Shown here: piece by piece, positions 1 through 8,902 of the stretch | How the letters are laid out: each line of letters starts with the position of its first letter | Position numbering within the stretch: the stretch's first letter is position 1 | Assembly: GCA_003979345.1 (NCBI GenBank) | Contig: RYVZ01000006.1 | Location: 1-41,041, forward strand | Reading direction: 5' to 3' | Length of the DNA: 41,041 nucleotides | Origin: Lachnospiraceae bacterium | Lineage (GTDB): Bacteria; Bacillota; Clostridia; Lachnospirales; Lachnospiraceae | The notes under the pieces: generated by a model | The model's input: the letters and a program-made list of their open reading frames with translations, nothing else | What the model was told of the DNA's origin: nothing | Database searches by the model: none | Made by a program: the position numbers and the translations under genes

Positions 1-35
1 ATATAATAGAATCAGGCAAAAACCTATGAATTTAT

Positions 36-56
36 AATAAAATCTTTGATTTTATT
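36..56. promoter_or_regulatory. AT-rich inverted repeat upstream of the LacI-type gene
   Basis: Positions 36-44 and 48-56 are perfect 9-base inverted repeats separated by three T. The element lies about 75 bases before the start codon of the LacI-type gene, in a very AT-rich leader. It could be an operator or the remains of an upstream terminator. A TATAAT-like hexamer sits at the very edge of the window (2-7). Function is inferred from position only. Confidence 0.35.
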
Positions 57-65
57 TTAAAATAA

Positions 66-81
66 TTGCACAATTGCGCAA
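66..81. promoter_or_regulatory. Candidate LacI-family operator (16-bp near-palindrome)
   Basis: TTGCACAATTGCGCAA is symmetric at 14 of its 16 positions, counting both halves. It lies 50 bases upstream of the LacI-type start codon. LacI-family repressors bind palindromes of about this length and often control their own gene. I found no second clear copy in front of the other genes of the locus, so control of the downstream operon through this site is unproven. Confidence 0.45.
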
Positions 82-130
82 ACAGATTGTTGTTCATGTA
101 ATTGTGAAATCTCTATACAGGGGGGTCCGT

Positions 131-1135
131 ATGGCAGAAAAAAGAGAAGTCCCTGTTCTTGAAATAGCACGGAATCTAGGGGTCTCACCGTCCACTGTTT
201 CCAGAGCGCTTTCCGGCAACGGGAGAGTCGGCGGGGAAACGAGAGAGAAAATCCTGAATTATATCCAAGAAAACCGAATCGTGCCGAGGAGCCGCGGGGC
301 GAAATACGGGGACAGAAAGAGCATGAACATTGCAGTGGTGCTTCCGGGGGAAGATGAGTACGCGCAGCTTCCGTTTTTCACAAAGATCCTGATGGCGCTT
401 TATGATTTTTTCTATGTCAGCGGATATCATGTGCTGATCGTCAGGACGCGGAGCGGGGATATTGGTGCGCTCAGAAATGTGATCAAAAAGCATAAGGTGG
501 ACGGGGTCGTCTTAACGCGGATATTGGATGATTGTCAGGACATCCGCTTTTTGAAAGAGAAAGGTGTTCCGTTTGTCGTTACAGGCTCCATCGCAGACGA
601 TGAGGTCTATCAGGTCGATGTCGATCAGCGGGGAGGCTGCCATGAACTAACGGACATTCTGTTAAAAAAGGGGATCCGCAAAATGGCGCTGTTTTGCGCC
701 GACTTACGGCTGACGGTATCGAAAGACCGCCTGAACGGATATCTTGACGCGATCAGGGAAAATGATCTTCCGATCGAGTATGACCTGATCGTGGAGGATG
801 CGGCGGATATTAACGTGCTTGAAAAATCCGTCAGGGACATTTTGAAGGAGCAGGTGGAATGCGTTATTTGCGGGGATGACGGAATTTGCCTGACGGTGCT
901 CGATTATTTCAGACAACTCGGGATCGTGGTGCCGCGGGATATCCGCGTCGCCTCCTTTTATAACAGTATGCTGCTTGAGGAAACCAACTCTTTTATTACA
1001 AGCCTTGATTTTGACATCCGCAAACTGGGAAATCTGGCGGGGGAAATGCTCGTCAGTCTGTTGAACGGAGAGCCTTGTGAAAAGAAAAAAATGTTGGGCT
1101 ACAAGATCCTGATCAAGGAATCGACAAAAATGTAG
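131..1135 (+). CDS. LacI-family transcriptional regulator of the galactan locus
   Basis: A 334-residue repressor-type protein. The N-terminus carries a LacI helix-turn-helix: VPVLEIARNLGVSPSTVSRA at about residues 7-26, followed by a hinge helix region. The rest is a periplasmic-binding-protein-like sensor domain, with segments such as VDGVVLTRI and VECVICGDDG that fit the family's ligand-binding fold. I chose the ATG at 131 because a G-rich ribosome site lies just upstream; a TTG at 74 in the same frame would add 19 residues before the HTH that do not fit the family. The gene is followed after about 60 bases by a GH53 galactanase and the transport genes, so galactan breakdown products are the likely inducers. 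That role is inferred from context. A palindrome at 66-81 may be its autoregulatory site. Confidence 0.9.
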   Translation: MAEKREVPVLEIARNLGVSPSTVSRALSGNGRVGGETREKILNYIQENRIVPRSRGAKYGDRKSMNIAVVLPGEDEYAQLPFFTKILMALYDFFYVSGYHVLIVRTRSGDIGALRNVIKKHKVDGVVLTRILDDCQDIRFLKEKGVPFVVTGSIADDEVYQVDVDQRGGCHELTDILLKKGIRKMALFCADLRLTVSKDRLNGYLDAIRENDLPIEYDLIVEDAADINVLEKSVRDILKEQVECVICGDDGICLTVLDYFRQLGIVVPRDIRVASFYNSMLLEETNSFITSLDFDIRKLGNLAGEMLVSLLNGEPCEKKKMLGYKILIKESTKM

Positions 1136-1198
1136 AAGAACGACGCTGCCATGCGGGGAAGTGCGGAAAACTTCTTAAGGCCGGAATGGAGGATACAT

Positions 1199-2239
1199 AT
1201 GGAATTTTTGATGGGTGCAGATATATCGTCGCTGCAGGCAATGGAAGATCAGGGGGCGGAATACTTTGACCTTGACGGAACGAAAAAGGATGCGATCAGC
1301 ATCTTGAAAGCGCACGGGGTCAACTGTATCAGGCTCCGGATCTTCAACCGCCCCGAGCGGTCTTTTGACAGGGGGGATTACTGTGATCTGGCGGGAACGC
1401 TGGTCATGGCAAAAAGAATCAAAGAGGCGGGACTGAAACTGCTTCTTAACTTTCACTACAGCGATTTTTGGGCGGACTGGAAAAAACAGACGATGCCGGC
1501 GGACTGGAACGGACAGGGGAAGGACGAAGTGGCGCAAAGCGTGTACGCGTTCACCGGAAAGGTTCTCAAAGAACTTGATGCCGCGGGCGCTTATCCGGAT
1601 ATCGTGCAGATCGGGAATGAGATCGGCTGCGGGTTGCTGTGGGATTACGGGACGCTGGAGCATCCCGAAAACATTGCATTGTTTTTGAATCAGGGAATCC
1701 GGGCGGTGAGAGATATGCAGCGTAACGGACGAAAGACGGAAGTGATGATCCATCTGGAGTGCGGCGGGGATGCGCAAAGAACAGGACGATTCTTCGCGGA
1801 ATTACAGAAACACGGCGTCACGGATTATGATGTGATTGGATTGTCTTATTATCCATACTGGGCCGGCGGCTATGAAAAGCTGCAGGAAAATATGAGAAAT
1901 CTGGCGCGGTGTTATAAAAAACCGGTCGTCGTTGTCGAGACAGCGTTCCCGTATACGGATGATTCGAGCGACGATATGCCGAACGTGGTCAGTTCGGAAC
2001 TCACCGTAGAGACGACCGGACTTAAGGCTTCCGTCGCCAACCAGCGCAGGGTGACGGAGGAGATTATTCGTCTCGTGAAAAAAGAAGAGAACGGGTACGG
2101 CGTTTTTTACTGGGAGCCTGTCTGGTACTGCGTAAAAGGCGCAGGCGTGGAAAAGGGAAGCGGAAATGAGTGGGAAAATCAGGCGATGTTTGACAAAAAC
2201 GGCAGGGCGCTCGACAGTCTGCACGCGTTTGAGCTTTGA
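1199..2239 (+). CDS. GH53 endo-beta-1,4-galactanase, cytosolic form
   Basis: A 346-residue protein that is almost exactly one GH53 (beta/alpha)8 catalytic domain. GH53 enzymes cut internal beta-1,4-galactosidic bonds of galactan and type I arabinogalactan with retention. The expected acid/base Glu141 lies in VQIGNEIGCG and the nucleophile Glu247 in VVVVETAFPY. NFHYSDFWADW and FYWEPVWY are further family motifs. The ATG at 1199 is preceded by GGAGGA with good spacing; an ATG at 1151 in frame has no such site. There is no signal peptide and no binding module, so the enzyme should stay in the cytosol. This is unusual for a family that normally acts outside the cell. Together with the importers it would shorten galacto-oligosaccharides after uptake. 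Confidence 0.93.
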   Translation: MEFLMGADISSLQAMEDQGAEYFDLDGTKKDAISILKAHGVNCIRLRIFNRPERSFDRGDYCDLAGTLVMAKRIKEAGLKLLLNFHYSDFWADWKKQTMPADWNGQGKDEVAQSVYAFTGKVLKELDAAGAYPDIVQIGNEIGCGLLWDYGTLEHPENIALFLNQGIRAVRDMQRNGRKTEVMIHLECGGDAQRTGRFFAELQKHGVTDYDVIGLSYYPYWAGGYEKLQENMRNLARCYKKPVVVVETAFPYTDDSSDDMPNVVSSELTVETTGLKASVANQRRVTEEIIRLVKKEENGYGVFYWEPVWYCVKGAGVEKGSGNEWENQAMFDKNGRALDSLHAFEL

Positions 2240-2359
2240 AGCAGAAAATCATTCAAAGCGTAGTGCTTCGGGAAAACGAAGCGGCGAAGGGTATATAAAG
2301 TCGGTAAACGTTCAACTATGGATTGGTATGCGCGCTGAAGCACGCAAAGGGGTAAAGGA

Positions 2360-5272
2360 ATGAAAAAAGGCAGCGCACAAAGAAAAGCAAAACGAATATT
2401 CGGAATGCTCATGGCTGCGGCAATGACAGCCTCTGTCACTTTGACCGCGTCTTTTGAGAGCAGGGCACAGCGCCGGAGTGAGGAAATTGACTATGAGTCG
2501 CTTTTAGACATTGTCAGCGAAAGCGGTTCCTATGAGCGTTACAGAAGCGGGCACGAAGCGGTGTATCCGGACGAGCGGATCGTTGTAAACGGCGGCGATT
2601 TTACCGGGGCGTCGGAAGGATTTACTTATCTTGAGGATTATGAGGGGATCGGCAACGCCTGCGTCATGACGCTTGAGGAAGGCAGCGTCACCTATGAAGT
2701 TGCGGTGGAACAGGCCGGATTCTATCAGATGAAACTGGTCTATTATCCGGTTGCGGGAAAAAATAATGATATCGGCAGATCGGTAACGCTCAACGGGCAA
2801 ATTCCCTATGACGAGGCGCAATATCTCGAATTTACAAGAATCTGGCAGGATGCGGACGAGATCACGAGGGACGCAAGAAATAACGACGTCAGGCCGAAGC
2901 AGGAGGAGGCGCCGTCCTGGATCTCGGCATATTGCAGGGACAGTGAAGGGTTTTATCAGGAACCGCTGTACTTCTGGTTTGAAAAAGGCACAAATACGCT
3001 GACTTTTGATTCGACGCAGGAGCCGGTCATCATCGGACAGATCATTTTGGAGCAGGAAGAGCGCGCGGTATCCTATGAAGCATATCAGAATGCGAACGCG
3101 CAGGCGGGATATGCTTTGGCGGAGACGGAGCCGGTCAGGATTCAGGCGGAGGATGCATTGTATAAATCGCATTCCACGCTCTATCCGATCACGGACAGGA
3201 GTTCCCCAATCACGGAGCCGCAGAATGCGGCGAAGACGCGCTTAAATACGATCGGAGGGACGAACTGGAGCTTAAACGGCAGATGGATCACCTGGGAGGT
3301 TGAAGTACCGGAAGACGGACTTTATGAAATTGCCGTCAAGTACCGGCAGAATAAAAATCAGGGCGTCACGGTCGTGCGGTCGCTCTACATTGACGGGGAG
3401 ATCCCGTTTGAGGAAGCGGCGCAGTTACAGTTTTATTACAATAATTCGTGGAAGATCGCAGCGCTCGGAGACGGACAGGAGGCCTATGAATTTTACCTGA
3501 CGCAGGGAAGACATACGCTGACGCTTATGGTATCGCTTGATGAGGAACTCGCGGAGATCCTCCGCATGGCGGATGAGTGCGTGACACAGCTCAACACGGC
3601 GTACCGTCAGCTTTTGATGGTCATCGGCACTTCGCCGGATACGATGCGCGATTATCAGCTTGACTTAAAAGTACCGGAAGCGCTGGAGATCCTGGAACAG
3701 CAGTATGCGGTCGTTCAGGTGTTGGAAGAAAAGATTAAGGCGTACTCGGAGGGCTCTAAGGGAAGTCAGACCGCCACGATCCAAAATCTGGCCAATCAGC
3801 TTCGGATCATGACCGGGAATCCGAAACGGATCGCAAAGCAGTGGTCGGCGTTCAAGGAGAATATCGTTGCGTTAAGCTCCTGGGAGCTGTCGATGAAGGA
3901 ACAGCCGCTGGAGATCGATTATCTGATCGTGCAGCAGCCGGGAGAGAAGCTGCCGCGCGCAAAGGCAGGATTTTTTGCCTCGCTGATCTTTGAAATCAAG
4001 AAGTTTGCCGCAAGCTTCGTGGAAGATTATGACAGCATCGGCAATGTATACGGCGGGGAAGCGCTGGACGTTTGGATCCTTGCGGACAGTACCGCGATTA
4101 CGAGTCAGTCGGGCGGCGGACGGGATCAGGCGATGGTCATCAAGGATCTTGTGGATAACTATTTTGTCCCGCAGACAGGGATTCCCGTCAACGTTAAGCT
4201 TGTGAATAAGGATGTGCTGCTTTCGGCGACGCTTGCGGGCGAGGGTCCCGACGTAGCGCTGAATGTGGCGGGAAAGGAACCGGTCAATTACGCGCTCCGC
4301 AATGCGGCGGTCGATCTGACGCAGTTTGAGGATTATGAGGAAGTGGCGTCGTGGTTTTATGGGGATGCGCTGACGCAGTTTACTTACAACGGCGGCGTTT
4401 ATGCGCTGCCGCAGACGATGTCGTTCCATGTCATGTTTTATCGTGCGGATATCTTAAAGGAGCTGGGGATCGGGATACCGCGGACATGGGATGAATTTTA
4501 TGAGGCGCTTGCTGTCATCCAGAAAAGCAATATGAATGTGGGGATCCTTCCCGATTATACTTCCTACGCGATGTTTTTGTATCAGTACGGAGGGGATTAC
4601 TATACGGATGATGATACGGCGTGCGCGCTGGACACGGAGGAAGCGATTGCCGCGTTCAAACAGTGGGCGGGCAATTATTCCAACTATAAGATGCCGATCA
4701 CCTATGACTTTGCGAACCGGTTCCGCACCGGAGAAATGCCGCTCGCGATCGGGGATTACACGAATTATAATTATCTGTCGGTCTTTGCGCCGGAGATAAA
4801 AGGCATGTGGGGATTCACGGTCGTTCCGGGGTATGTGGATGAGAACGGGGACGTCGATCACAGCGTATCCGCATGGGAGACGGCGTCGATCATCATGGCG
4901 ACGAGCGATCAGCAGAAGGAGGGCTGGGAGTTCCTGAAATGGTGGATGAGCGCCGATACGCAGACCGAATACGGAAACGGGATAGAGAACGTGCTGGGAG
5001 TCGCAGGGCGCGTCGCCACGGCGAATCTGGAAGCGCTCGGAAATCTGCCGTGGGCGAGTGCCGATTACAGGCAGCTTGCAGCGCAGCTTGAATGGGTGCG
5101 CGCGATCCCGGAGATTCCCGGAAGCTATTATCTCGAGCGCAATATCAAGAATGCATTTTATACGGTGTATGACGACAACGAGGACCCGAGAGAGGTTCTG
5201 CAGGATACGGTCATCACGATCAATGACGAGATTACGAGCAAACGGCGCGAGTTTGGTTTAATGACAAGGTAG
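2360..5272 (+). CDS. Large extracellular solute-binding protein with two N-terminal beta-sandwich segments (CUT1 ABC importer)
   Basis: A 970-residue protein, about twice the usual length of a sugar-binding component. Residues 1-36 look like a signal peptide ending near SFESRA, and no lipobox cysteine follows. Two similar segments come next (about 60-230 and 260-400), each with a G-x-Y-x-(M/I)-x-V-x-Y core and a later IP(Y/F)-(D/E)EA motif, resembling carbohydrate-binding beta-sandwiches. A helical linker follows. From about residue 565 there is a type 1 solute-binding domain with GPDVALNVAG, IPRTWDEFYEAL and a WEFLKWWMSADTQ motif near the end. It precedes two permease genes with a 10-base gap and should deliver oligosaccharides to them. 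The missing lipid anchor is odd for a Gram-positive importer. The ligand is inferred from the neighbouring galactanases. Confidence 0.85.
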   Translation: MKKGSAQRKAKRIFGMLMAAAMTASVTLTASFESRAQRRSEEIDYESLLDIVSESGSYERYRSGHEAVYPDERIVVNGGDFTGASEGFTYLEDYEGIGNACVMTLEEGSVTYEVAVEQAGFYQMKLVYYPVAGKNNDIGRSVTLNGQIPYDEAQYLEFTRIWQDADEITRDARNNDVRPKQEEAPSWISAYCRDSEGFYQEPLYFWFEKGTNTLTFDSTQEPVIIGQIILEQEERAVSYEAYQNANAQAGYALAETEPVRIQAEDALYKSHSTLYPITDRSSPITEPQNAAKTRLNTIGGTNWSLNGRWITWEVEVPEDGLYEIAVKYRQNKNQGVTVVRSLYIDGEIPFEEAAQLQFYYNNSWKIAALGDGQEAYEFYLTQGRHTLTLMVSLDEELAEILRMADECVTQLNTAYRQLLMVIGTSPDTMRDYQLDLKVPEALEILEQQYAVVQVLEEKIKAYSEGSKGSQTATIQNLANQLRIMTGNPKRIAKQWSAFKENIVALSSWELSMKEQPLEIDYLIVQQPGEKLPRAKAGFFASLIFEIKKFAASFVEDYDSIGNVYGGEALDVWILADSTAITSQSGGGRDQAMVIKDLVDNYFVPQTGIPVNVKLVNKDVLLSATLAGEGPDVALNVAGKEPVNYALRNAAVDLTQFEDYEEVASWFYGDALTQFTYNGGVYALPQTMSFHVMFYRADILKELGIGIPRTWDEFYEALAVIQKSNMNVGILPDYTSYAMFLYQYGGDYYTDDDTACALDTEEAIAAFKQWAGNYSNYKMPITYDFANRFRTGEMPLAIGDYTNYNYLSVFAPEIKGMWGFTVVPGYVDENGDVDHSVSAWETASIIMATSDQQKEGWEFLKWWMSADTQTEYGNGIENVLGVAGRVATANLEALGNLPWASADYRQLAAQLEWVRAIPEIPGSYYLERNIKNAFYTVYDDNEDPREVLQDTVITINDEITSKRREFGLMTR

Positions 5273-5282
5273 GAGGGGCGTC

Positions 5283-6323
5283 ATGAGTGTGGGTACGGGA
5301 ATAAAAAGAAAGGCAAAGATCCTGCCGGATGCGGGGGCTCAGGACGGAAGCGGACTGAAAAAGGACGGCGGAGAGGAGAAAAAGCAGCCGCTTGTGCCGA
5401 TGCTTTTTGCTTATGCGAAGATCAGACGGAAACATTTGTTTACGGAGATCAAAAAAAATAAGTCCGCCTATTTCATGATCATGCCGTACTGCGTGCTGTT
5501 TCTACTGTTTTACCTGATTCCGGTCTGTATCTCGGTGGGCTTGAGCTTTACGAATTTCAATGTGTTGGAGCCGCCCAAATTTGTCGGACTGCGCAATTAC
5601 ATCGACTTGTTTTTTGCGGACAATATTTTTCTTACGGCGGTAAAAAACACGTTTGTCTTTGCGATCATCACAGGACCGCTCGGCTATTTCATGGCATTGT
5701 TTATCGCATGGATGATCAATGATATCAAAAATAAAAAGCTGCGGGCGTTCATGACGCTGCTGTTTTATGCGCCGACGATATCGGGGCAGGCGTATATCAT
5801 TTGGAAGTTTATTTTTTCCAGCGACCTGTACGGAATTGCAAACGGGTGGCTGATGCGCCTCGGCATGATCAGCGAGCCGATCCTGTGGTTTGAGGATGCG
5901 TCCTACTGTATGAAGATCTCGATCGTCGTGATCCTGTGGATGAGCATGGGAACCGGATTTTTATCTTTTATCGCCGGACTGCAGAATGTGGACCGCTCGC
6001 TCTATGAAGCCGGATATATGGACGGTGTCAAAAACCGCTTTCAGGAGCTTTGGTATATCACACTGCCGTCCATGAAGGAACAGCTTTTGTTCGGCGCGGT
6101 CATGACAGTCACAAGCTCGTTTGCGATCCACGATCAGCTTGCGGCGCTTGCGGGGTTTCCGAGCGTGAAATACTGTGTACATACCGTCGTGTCCCATCTG
6201 GTGGACTACGGAAGCGTAAGGCTGGAAATGGGTTATGCGTCTGCGATCGCAACGCTGTTGTTCGTCGTGATGATCGCATGTAATAAATTGATTCAGAAGC
6301 TGCTCGGAAAGGTCGGCAAATAG
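5283..6323 (+). CDS. CUT1 sugar ABC transporter permease (MalF-type), importer 1
   Basis: A 346-residue inner-membrane protein that forms half of the translocation channel of importer 1. About 55 hydrophilic residues, rich in Lys, Gly and Glu, precede the first membrane segment (MIMPYCVLFLLFYLIPV). The pattern of six hydrophobic segments fits MalF-type permeases. The cytosolic EAA loop that contacts the ATPase is YEAGYMDGVKNRFQELWYIT (residues about 240-259), followed by LPSM. The start codon follows AGGAGGGG with good spacing and lies 10 bases after the binding-protein gene. Its partner permease starts 156 bases downstream after a hairpin-forming repeat. No ATPase gene is in the locus, so a shared MsmK/UgpC-type ATPase encoded elsewhere is likely. 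Confidence 0.92.
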   Translation: MSVGTGIKRKAKILPDAGAQDGSGLKKDGGEEKKQPLVPMLFAYAKIRRKHLFTEIKKNKSAYFMIMPYCVLFLLFYLIPVCISVGLSFTNFNVLEPPKFVGLRNYIDLFFADNIFLTAVKNTFVFAIITGPLGYFMALFIAWMINDIKNKKLRAFMTLLFYAPTISGQAYIIWKFIFSSDLYGIANGWLMRLGMISEPILWFEDASYCMKISIVVILWMSMGTGFLSFIAGLQNVDRSLYEAGYMDGVKNRFQELWYITLPSMKEQLLFGAVMTVTSSFAIHDQLAALAGFPSVKYCVHTVVSHLVDYGSVRLEMGYASAIATLLFVVMIACNKLIQKLLGKVGK

Positions 6324-6382
6324 TGTGAAAAGAATGAAGATTTACTAAGCAGTCAAAGTGCGCCTGCTAAGAAAATCTAAGT

Positions 6383-6450
6383 CATTCTTCGAAGAATGCC
6401 TGAGCGGGTCTGCCCGCTCTGAGTACGGGCATTCTTCATCTGATTTGAGT
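6383..6450. repeat. Intergenic hairpin repeat, copy 1
   Basis: Between the two permease genes, 6391-6400 (GAAGAATGCC) pairs with 6428-6437 (GGCATTCTTC) as a perfect 10-bp stem. The loop contains a second perfect hairpin, 6402-6408 with 6413-6419 (GAGCGGG/CCCGCTC) and a 4-base loop. An upstream copy of CATTCTTC (6383-6390) could compete for the same strand. The 3' part recurs near 13,246-13,273 and, less exactly, near 9,511-9,532 and 21,383-21,415. There is no T-run, so this is not a standard terminator. Confidence 0.7.
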
Positions 6451-6479
6451 CGCGGCAGCAGCAAGAATGGAGGTTTCAG

Positions 6480-7349
6480 GTGAGAGCGATTTTGAAACAT
6501 AAAAAAAGAGCAAATGCGAGTCATTCCGCGGCCGGCAATGCTGTCAGTTTTGTAGTGTTGACCGTGCTTGGTCTGTTCATGGCACTGCCGATCATTTTGT
6601 CGGTATCCAATTCGTTGAAACCTCTGGAGGAGCTTTTTGTGTTCCCTCCGAAGTTTCTGGTCAGGAATCCGACCACCGACAATTTCACCGATCTGCTTAC
6701 GCTCATGAGCGAGTCGTGGGTGCCGTTTACCAGATATCTGTTCAACACGGTCTTTGTCACGGCGGCGGGAACGCTGGGACATATTCTGATTGCGAGCATG
6801 TGCGCGTTTGCGCTGGCAAAACGCAAATTTCCGGGAGCGAAGATAATCTTTGGCGTCATCGTCACGGCGCTCATGTTTTCGGTGCAGGTCACGGCAATCC
6901 CGAATTATCTGATCATGTCGAAGATCGGATGGCTTGACACCTACGCTTCGCTGATCGTTCCGGCGATGGCAAAGCCGCTCGGACTGTTCTTGATGAAACA
7001 GTTTATGGAGCAGATTCCCGACGCGCTTTTAGAGGCGGCGCGGATCGACGGGGCAAAGGAATTTACCGTGTTCTTCAAGGTGGCGCTGCCGCAGGTAAAA
7101 CCGGCGCTCTTAACGCTTGTCATCTTCTGCTTTCAGGATCTGTGGAATATGCAGGGCGCGACCTATATTTACAGTGAAAAATTAAAGACGCTTCCCTATG
7201 CACTCGGCCAGATTTCGGCAGCCGGAATTTCGAGAGCCGGCGTGTCGGCGGCGGTGACCGTGATCATGATGACGGTTCCGATCGTTTTGTTTATTCTGTG
7301 CCAAAGCAATATCGTGGAGACAATGGCGTCTTCCGGCATCAAAGATTGA
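6480..7349 (+). CDS. CUT1 sugar ABC transporter permease (MalG-type), importer 1
   Basis: A 289-residue membrane protein and the second channel subunit of importer 1. It starts with GTG at 6480 after a GGAGGT site with six bases of spacing. Six hydrophobic segments are visible, beginning with VSFVVLTVLGLFMALPIIL. The EAA loop LLEAARIDGAKEFTVFFKVA is followed by LPQVKPAL and is typical of MalG-type subunits. ILSVSNSLKPLEEL after the first membrane segment is also characteristic. It follows a hairpin repeat and precedes, by 11 bases, the NHL-repeat protein. Importer 1 and the next three genes therefore look like one transcriptional unit. Confidence 0.92.
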   Translation: MRAILKHKKRANASHSAAGNAVSFVVLTVLGLFMALPIILSVSNSLKPLEELFVFPPKFLVRNPTTDNFTDLLTLMSESWVPFTRYLFNTVFVTAAGTLGHILIASMCAFALAKRKFPGAKIIFGVIVTALMFSVQVTAIPNYLIMSKIGWLDTYASLIVPAMAKPLGLFLMKQFMEQIPDALLEAARIDGAKEFTVFFKVALPQVKPALLTLVIFCFQDLWNMQGATYIYSEKLKTLPYALGQISAAGISRAGVSAAVTVIMMTVPIVLFILCQSNIVETMASSGIKD

Positions 7350-7360
7350 GGAGGGGCGGA

Positions 7361-8902
7361 ATGGTTCGAACAAAGTATGGGATACCCGAAAAAAGAAGCG
7401 TTTTCTGCCGGCTTTTCAGAATGCTGGTAAGAAGGGTCTTGTCGGCGTTCACGCTGTCGGCTGTGGTCTTCCTTTCAAACGTGTCTGTATCGCGCGCCGA
7501 TATGCCGTACGATACTTATTCCTACAATTATTGGGGCGAGGAAGTAAAGGAGCCGCATTCTTATCTGTATGCGGGCATGATTTCGGGAAAGGAGATCGGA
7601 ACGAATTTAAGCTATCCGGCGGACTTGTTTGTGGCAGAGGACCGGCTCTATGTGGCGGACACCGGAAATTCGAGGATTCTGATTCTTTCCATGGACGGTA
7701 TGCTGTTAAAGGAGATCGGCAGCGGGAAGGACGCGGCAGACACGCTGAAAAACCCGCAGGGTATTTTTGTGACCGGAGAGGGGCATCTGTATGTGGCGGA
7801 TACCGGAAACAGCCGCGTTGTGGAATATGACGAAAACGGAAATTATATACGCGAGATTGGCCGTCCTGTCACGACGCTCATTTCCGACGGGCAGGAGTAT
7901 TCGCCGACCAAAGTTGTCGTGGACGGCGCCGGACGGATCTATGTGATCGCATACGGGATCAATATGGGACTCGTCGAATTTAACAGTGAAGGAGAGTTTC
8001 AGGGCTTCATGGGAGCCACACAGGTCAGCGTCAGCATGTTTACCTATATTTGGAAAAACTATTTTTCCACGCAGGCGCAGCAGGATCGTATGGAGACGAT
8101 CATCCCGACCGAATACAGCAACATCTTTGTGGATAACGAAAGTTTCATTTATGCGACGATCAACAACCTGTCGGCTGAGGACCGGGCTGCGGGCGCGGAT
8201 GCGGTCAGAAGGCTTAATCCGACCGGGACTGACATTTTGCGGCGTCTGGGACAATATCCGGTCATCGGGGATCTGGAAGGGGTCACGTTCGGTTGGAATT
8301 ATTCATCCTTTGTGGATGTGGCAGCGACGGACTATGGCTGCTATTTCATACTGGATGAGACGGACGGTAAGATTTTTGCCTATGACTATGACGGGATCTC
8401 GCTGTTTGTATTCGGCAGGAACGGAATCCGCGAGGGCAATTTTCAAAAGCCTGTCTCTATCGGACTCAGTGACGATGAGAGCAGGATCTATGTGCTGGAC
8501 AATACGTTAAACAGTATTTATGTGTTTGAGATCACGGAATACGGGCGCCATCTTTTAGATGCGATCCGGCTCAATCATATGGGGGATGCGCAGGGCTCCA
8601 CAAGGGAGTGGCAGGAAGTGCTGAAGCTCAACTCCAACAGTGAGCTTGCATACACGGGACTCGGAAAGACCTATCTGACCGAGGGCAATTATAAAGAAGC
8701 AATGGAATGCTTTGAACTCGGTAACAGCAAAAAGTATTATTCAAAGGCGTTTTCCTACTATCGGAAGGAAGTGATGGAGACGTATTTGACCGGAGCGGTC
8801 ATTGCGCTCGTGGTTTTGCTTTTTGTCATTTGGCTGATCAGAAGGATCGTGCGCTTTAGAAGATGGGTAGGTGAGGTTCGATGCTATATGCAGAAAAATT
8901 AA
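7361..8902 (+). CDS. Surface NHL-repeat protein with TPR and C-terminal membrane anchor
   Basis: A 513-residue protein. The ATG at 7361 follows GAGGAGGGG; an in-frame ATG at 7298 would overlap the permease gene and precede the signal peptide by 21 residues. A hydrophobic signal sequence ends near SVSRA (about residue 47). NHL-type beta-propeller repeats follow, the two clearest containing LYVADTGNSRILIL and LYVADTGNSRVVEY, with a weaker IYVLDNTLNSIYVFEI blade near the end. A TPR-like helix pair (ELAYTGLGKTYLTEGNYKEA) comes next, then a membrane segment (about residues 473-496) and a short basic tail. The topology puts the propeller outside the cell. It overlaps the next gene by 22 bases. No enzyme motif is visible; a docking or scaffolding role beside the unanchored binding protein is inference. 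Confidence 0.82.
   Translation: MVRTKYGIPEKRSVFCRLFRMLVRRVLSAFTLSAVVFLSNVSVSRADMPYDTYSYNYWGEEVKEPHSYLYAGMISGKEIGTNLSYPADLFVAEDRLYVADTGNSRILILSMDGMLLKEIGSGKDAADTLKNPQGIFVTGEGHLYVADTGNSRVVEYDENGNYIREIGRPVTTLISDGQEYSPTKVVVDGAGRIYVIAYGINMGLVEFNSEGEFQGFMGATQVSVSMFTYIWKNYFSTQAQQDRMETIIPTEYSNIFVDNESFIYATINNLSAEDRAAGADAVRRLNPTGTDILRRLGQYPVIGDLEGVTFGWNYSSFVDVAATDYGCYFILDETDGKIFAYDYDGISLFVFGRNGIREGNFQKPVSIGLSDDESRIYVLDNTLNSIYVFEITEYGRHLLDAIRLNHMGDAQGSTREWQEVLKLNSNSELAYTGLGKTYLTEGNYKEAMECFELGNSKKYYSKAFSYYRKEVMETYLTGAVIALVVLLFVIWLIRRIVRFRRWVGEVRCYMQKN

Noticed and set aside
1175..1777. Long open frame on the - strand opposite the cytosolic GH53 gene (200 residues)
   Set aside because: It mirrors a strongly conserved + strand enzyme, has an Arg/His/Pro-rich composition typical of antisense frames, and no ribosome site.
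2293..2312. Internal promoter or cre-like site before the large binding protein
   Set aside because: A TATAAA-like hexamer and a six-base AACGTT palindrome are present, but there is no matching -35 and the symmetry is too short.
2166..2363. Possible small + strand gene between GH53 and the binding protein
   Set aside because: It starts inside the GH53 gene, has a composition unlike real proteins and no ribosome site at its start.
6383..6450. Standard rho-independent terminator between the two permease genes
   Set aside because: The stems are good but no T-run follows, and termination inside a permease pair is unlikely.
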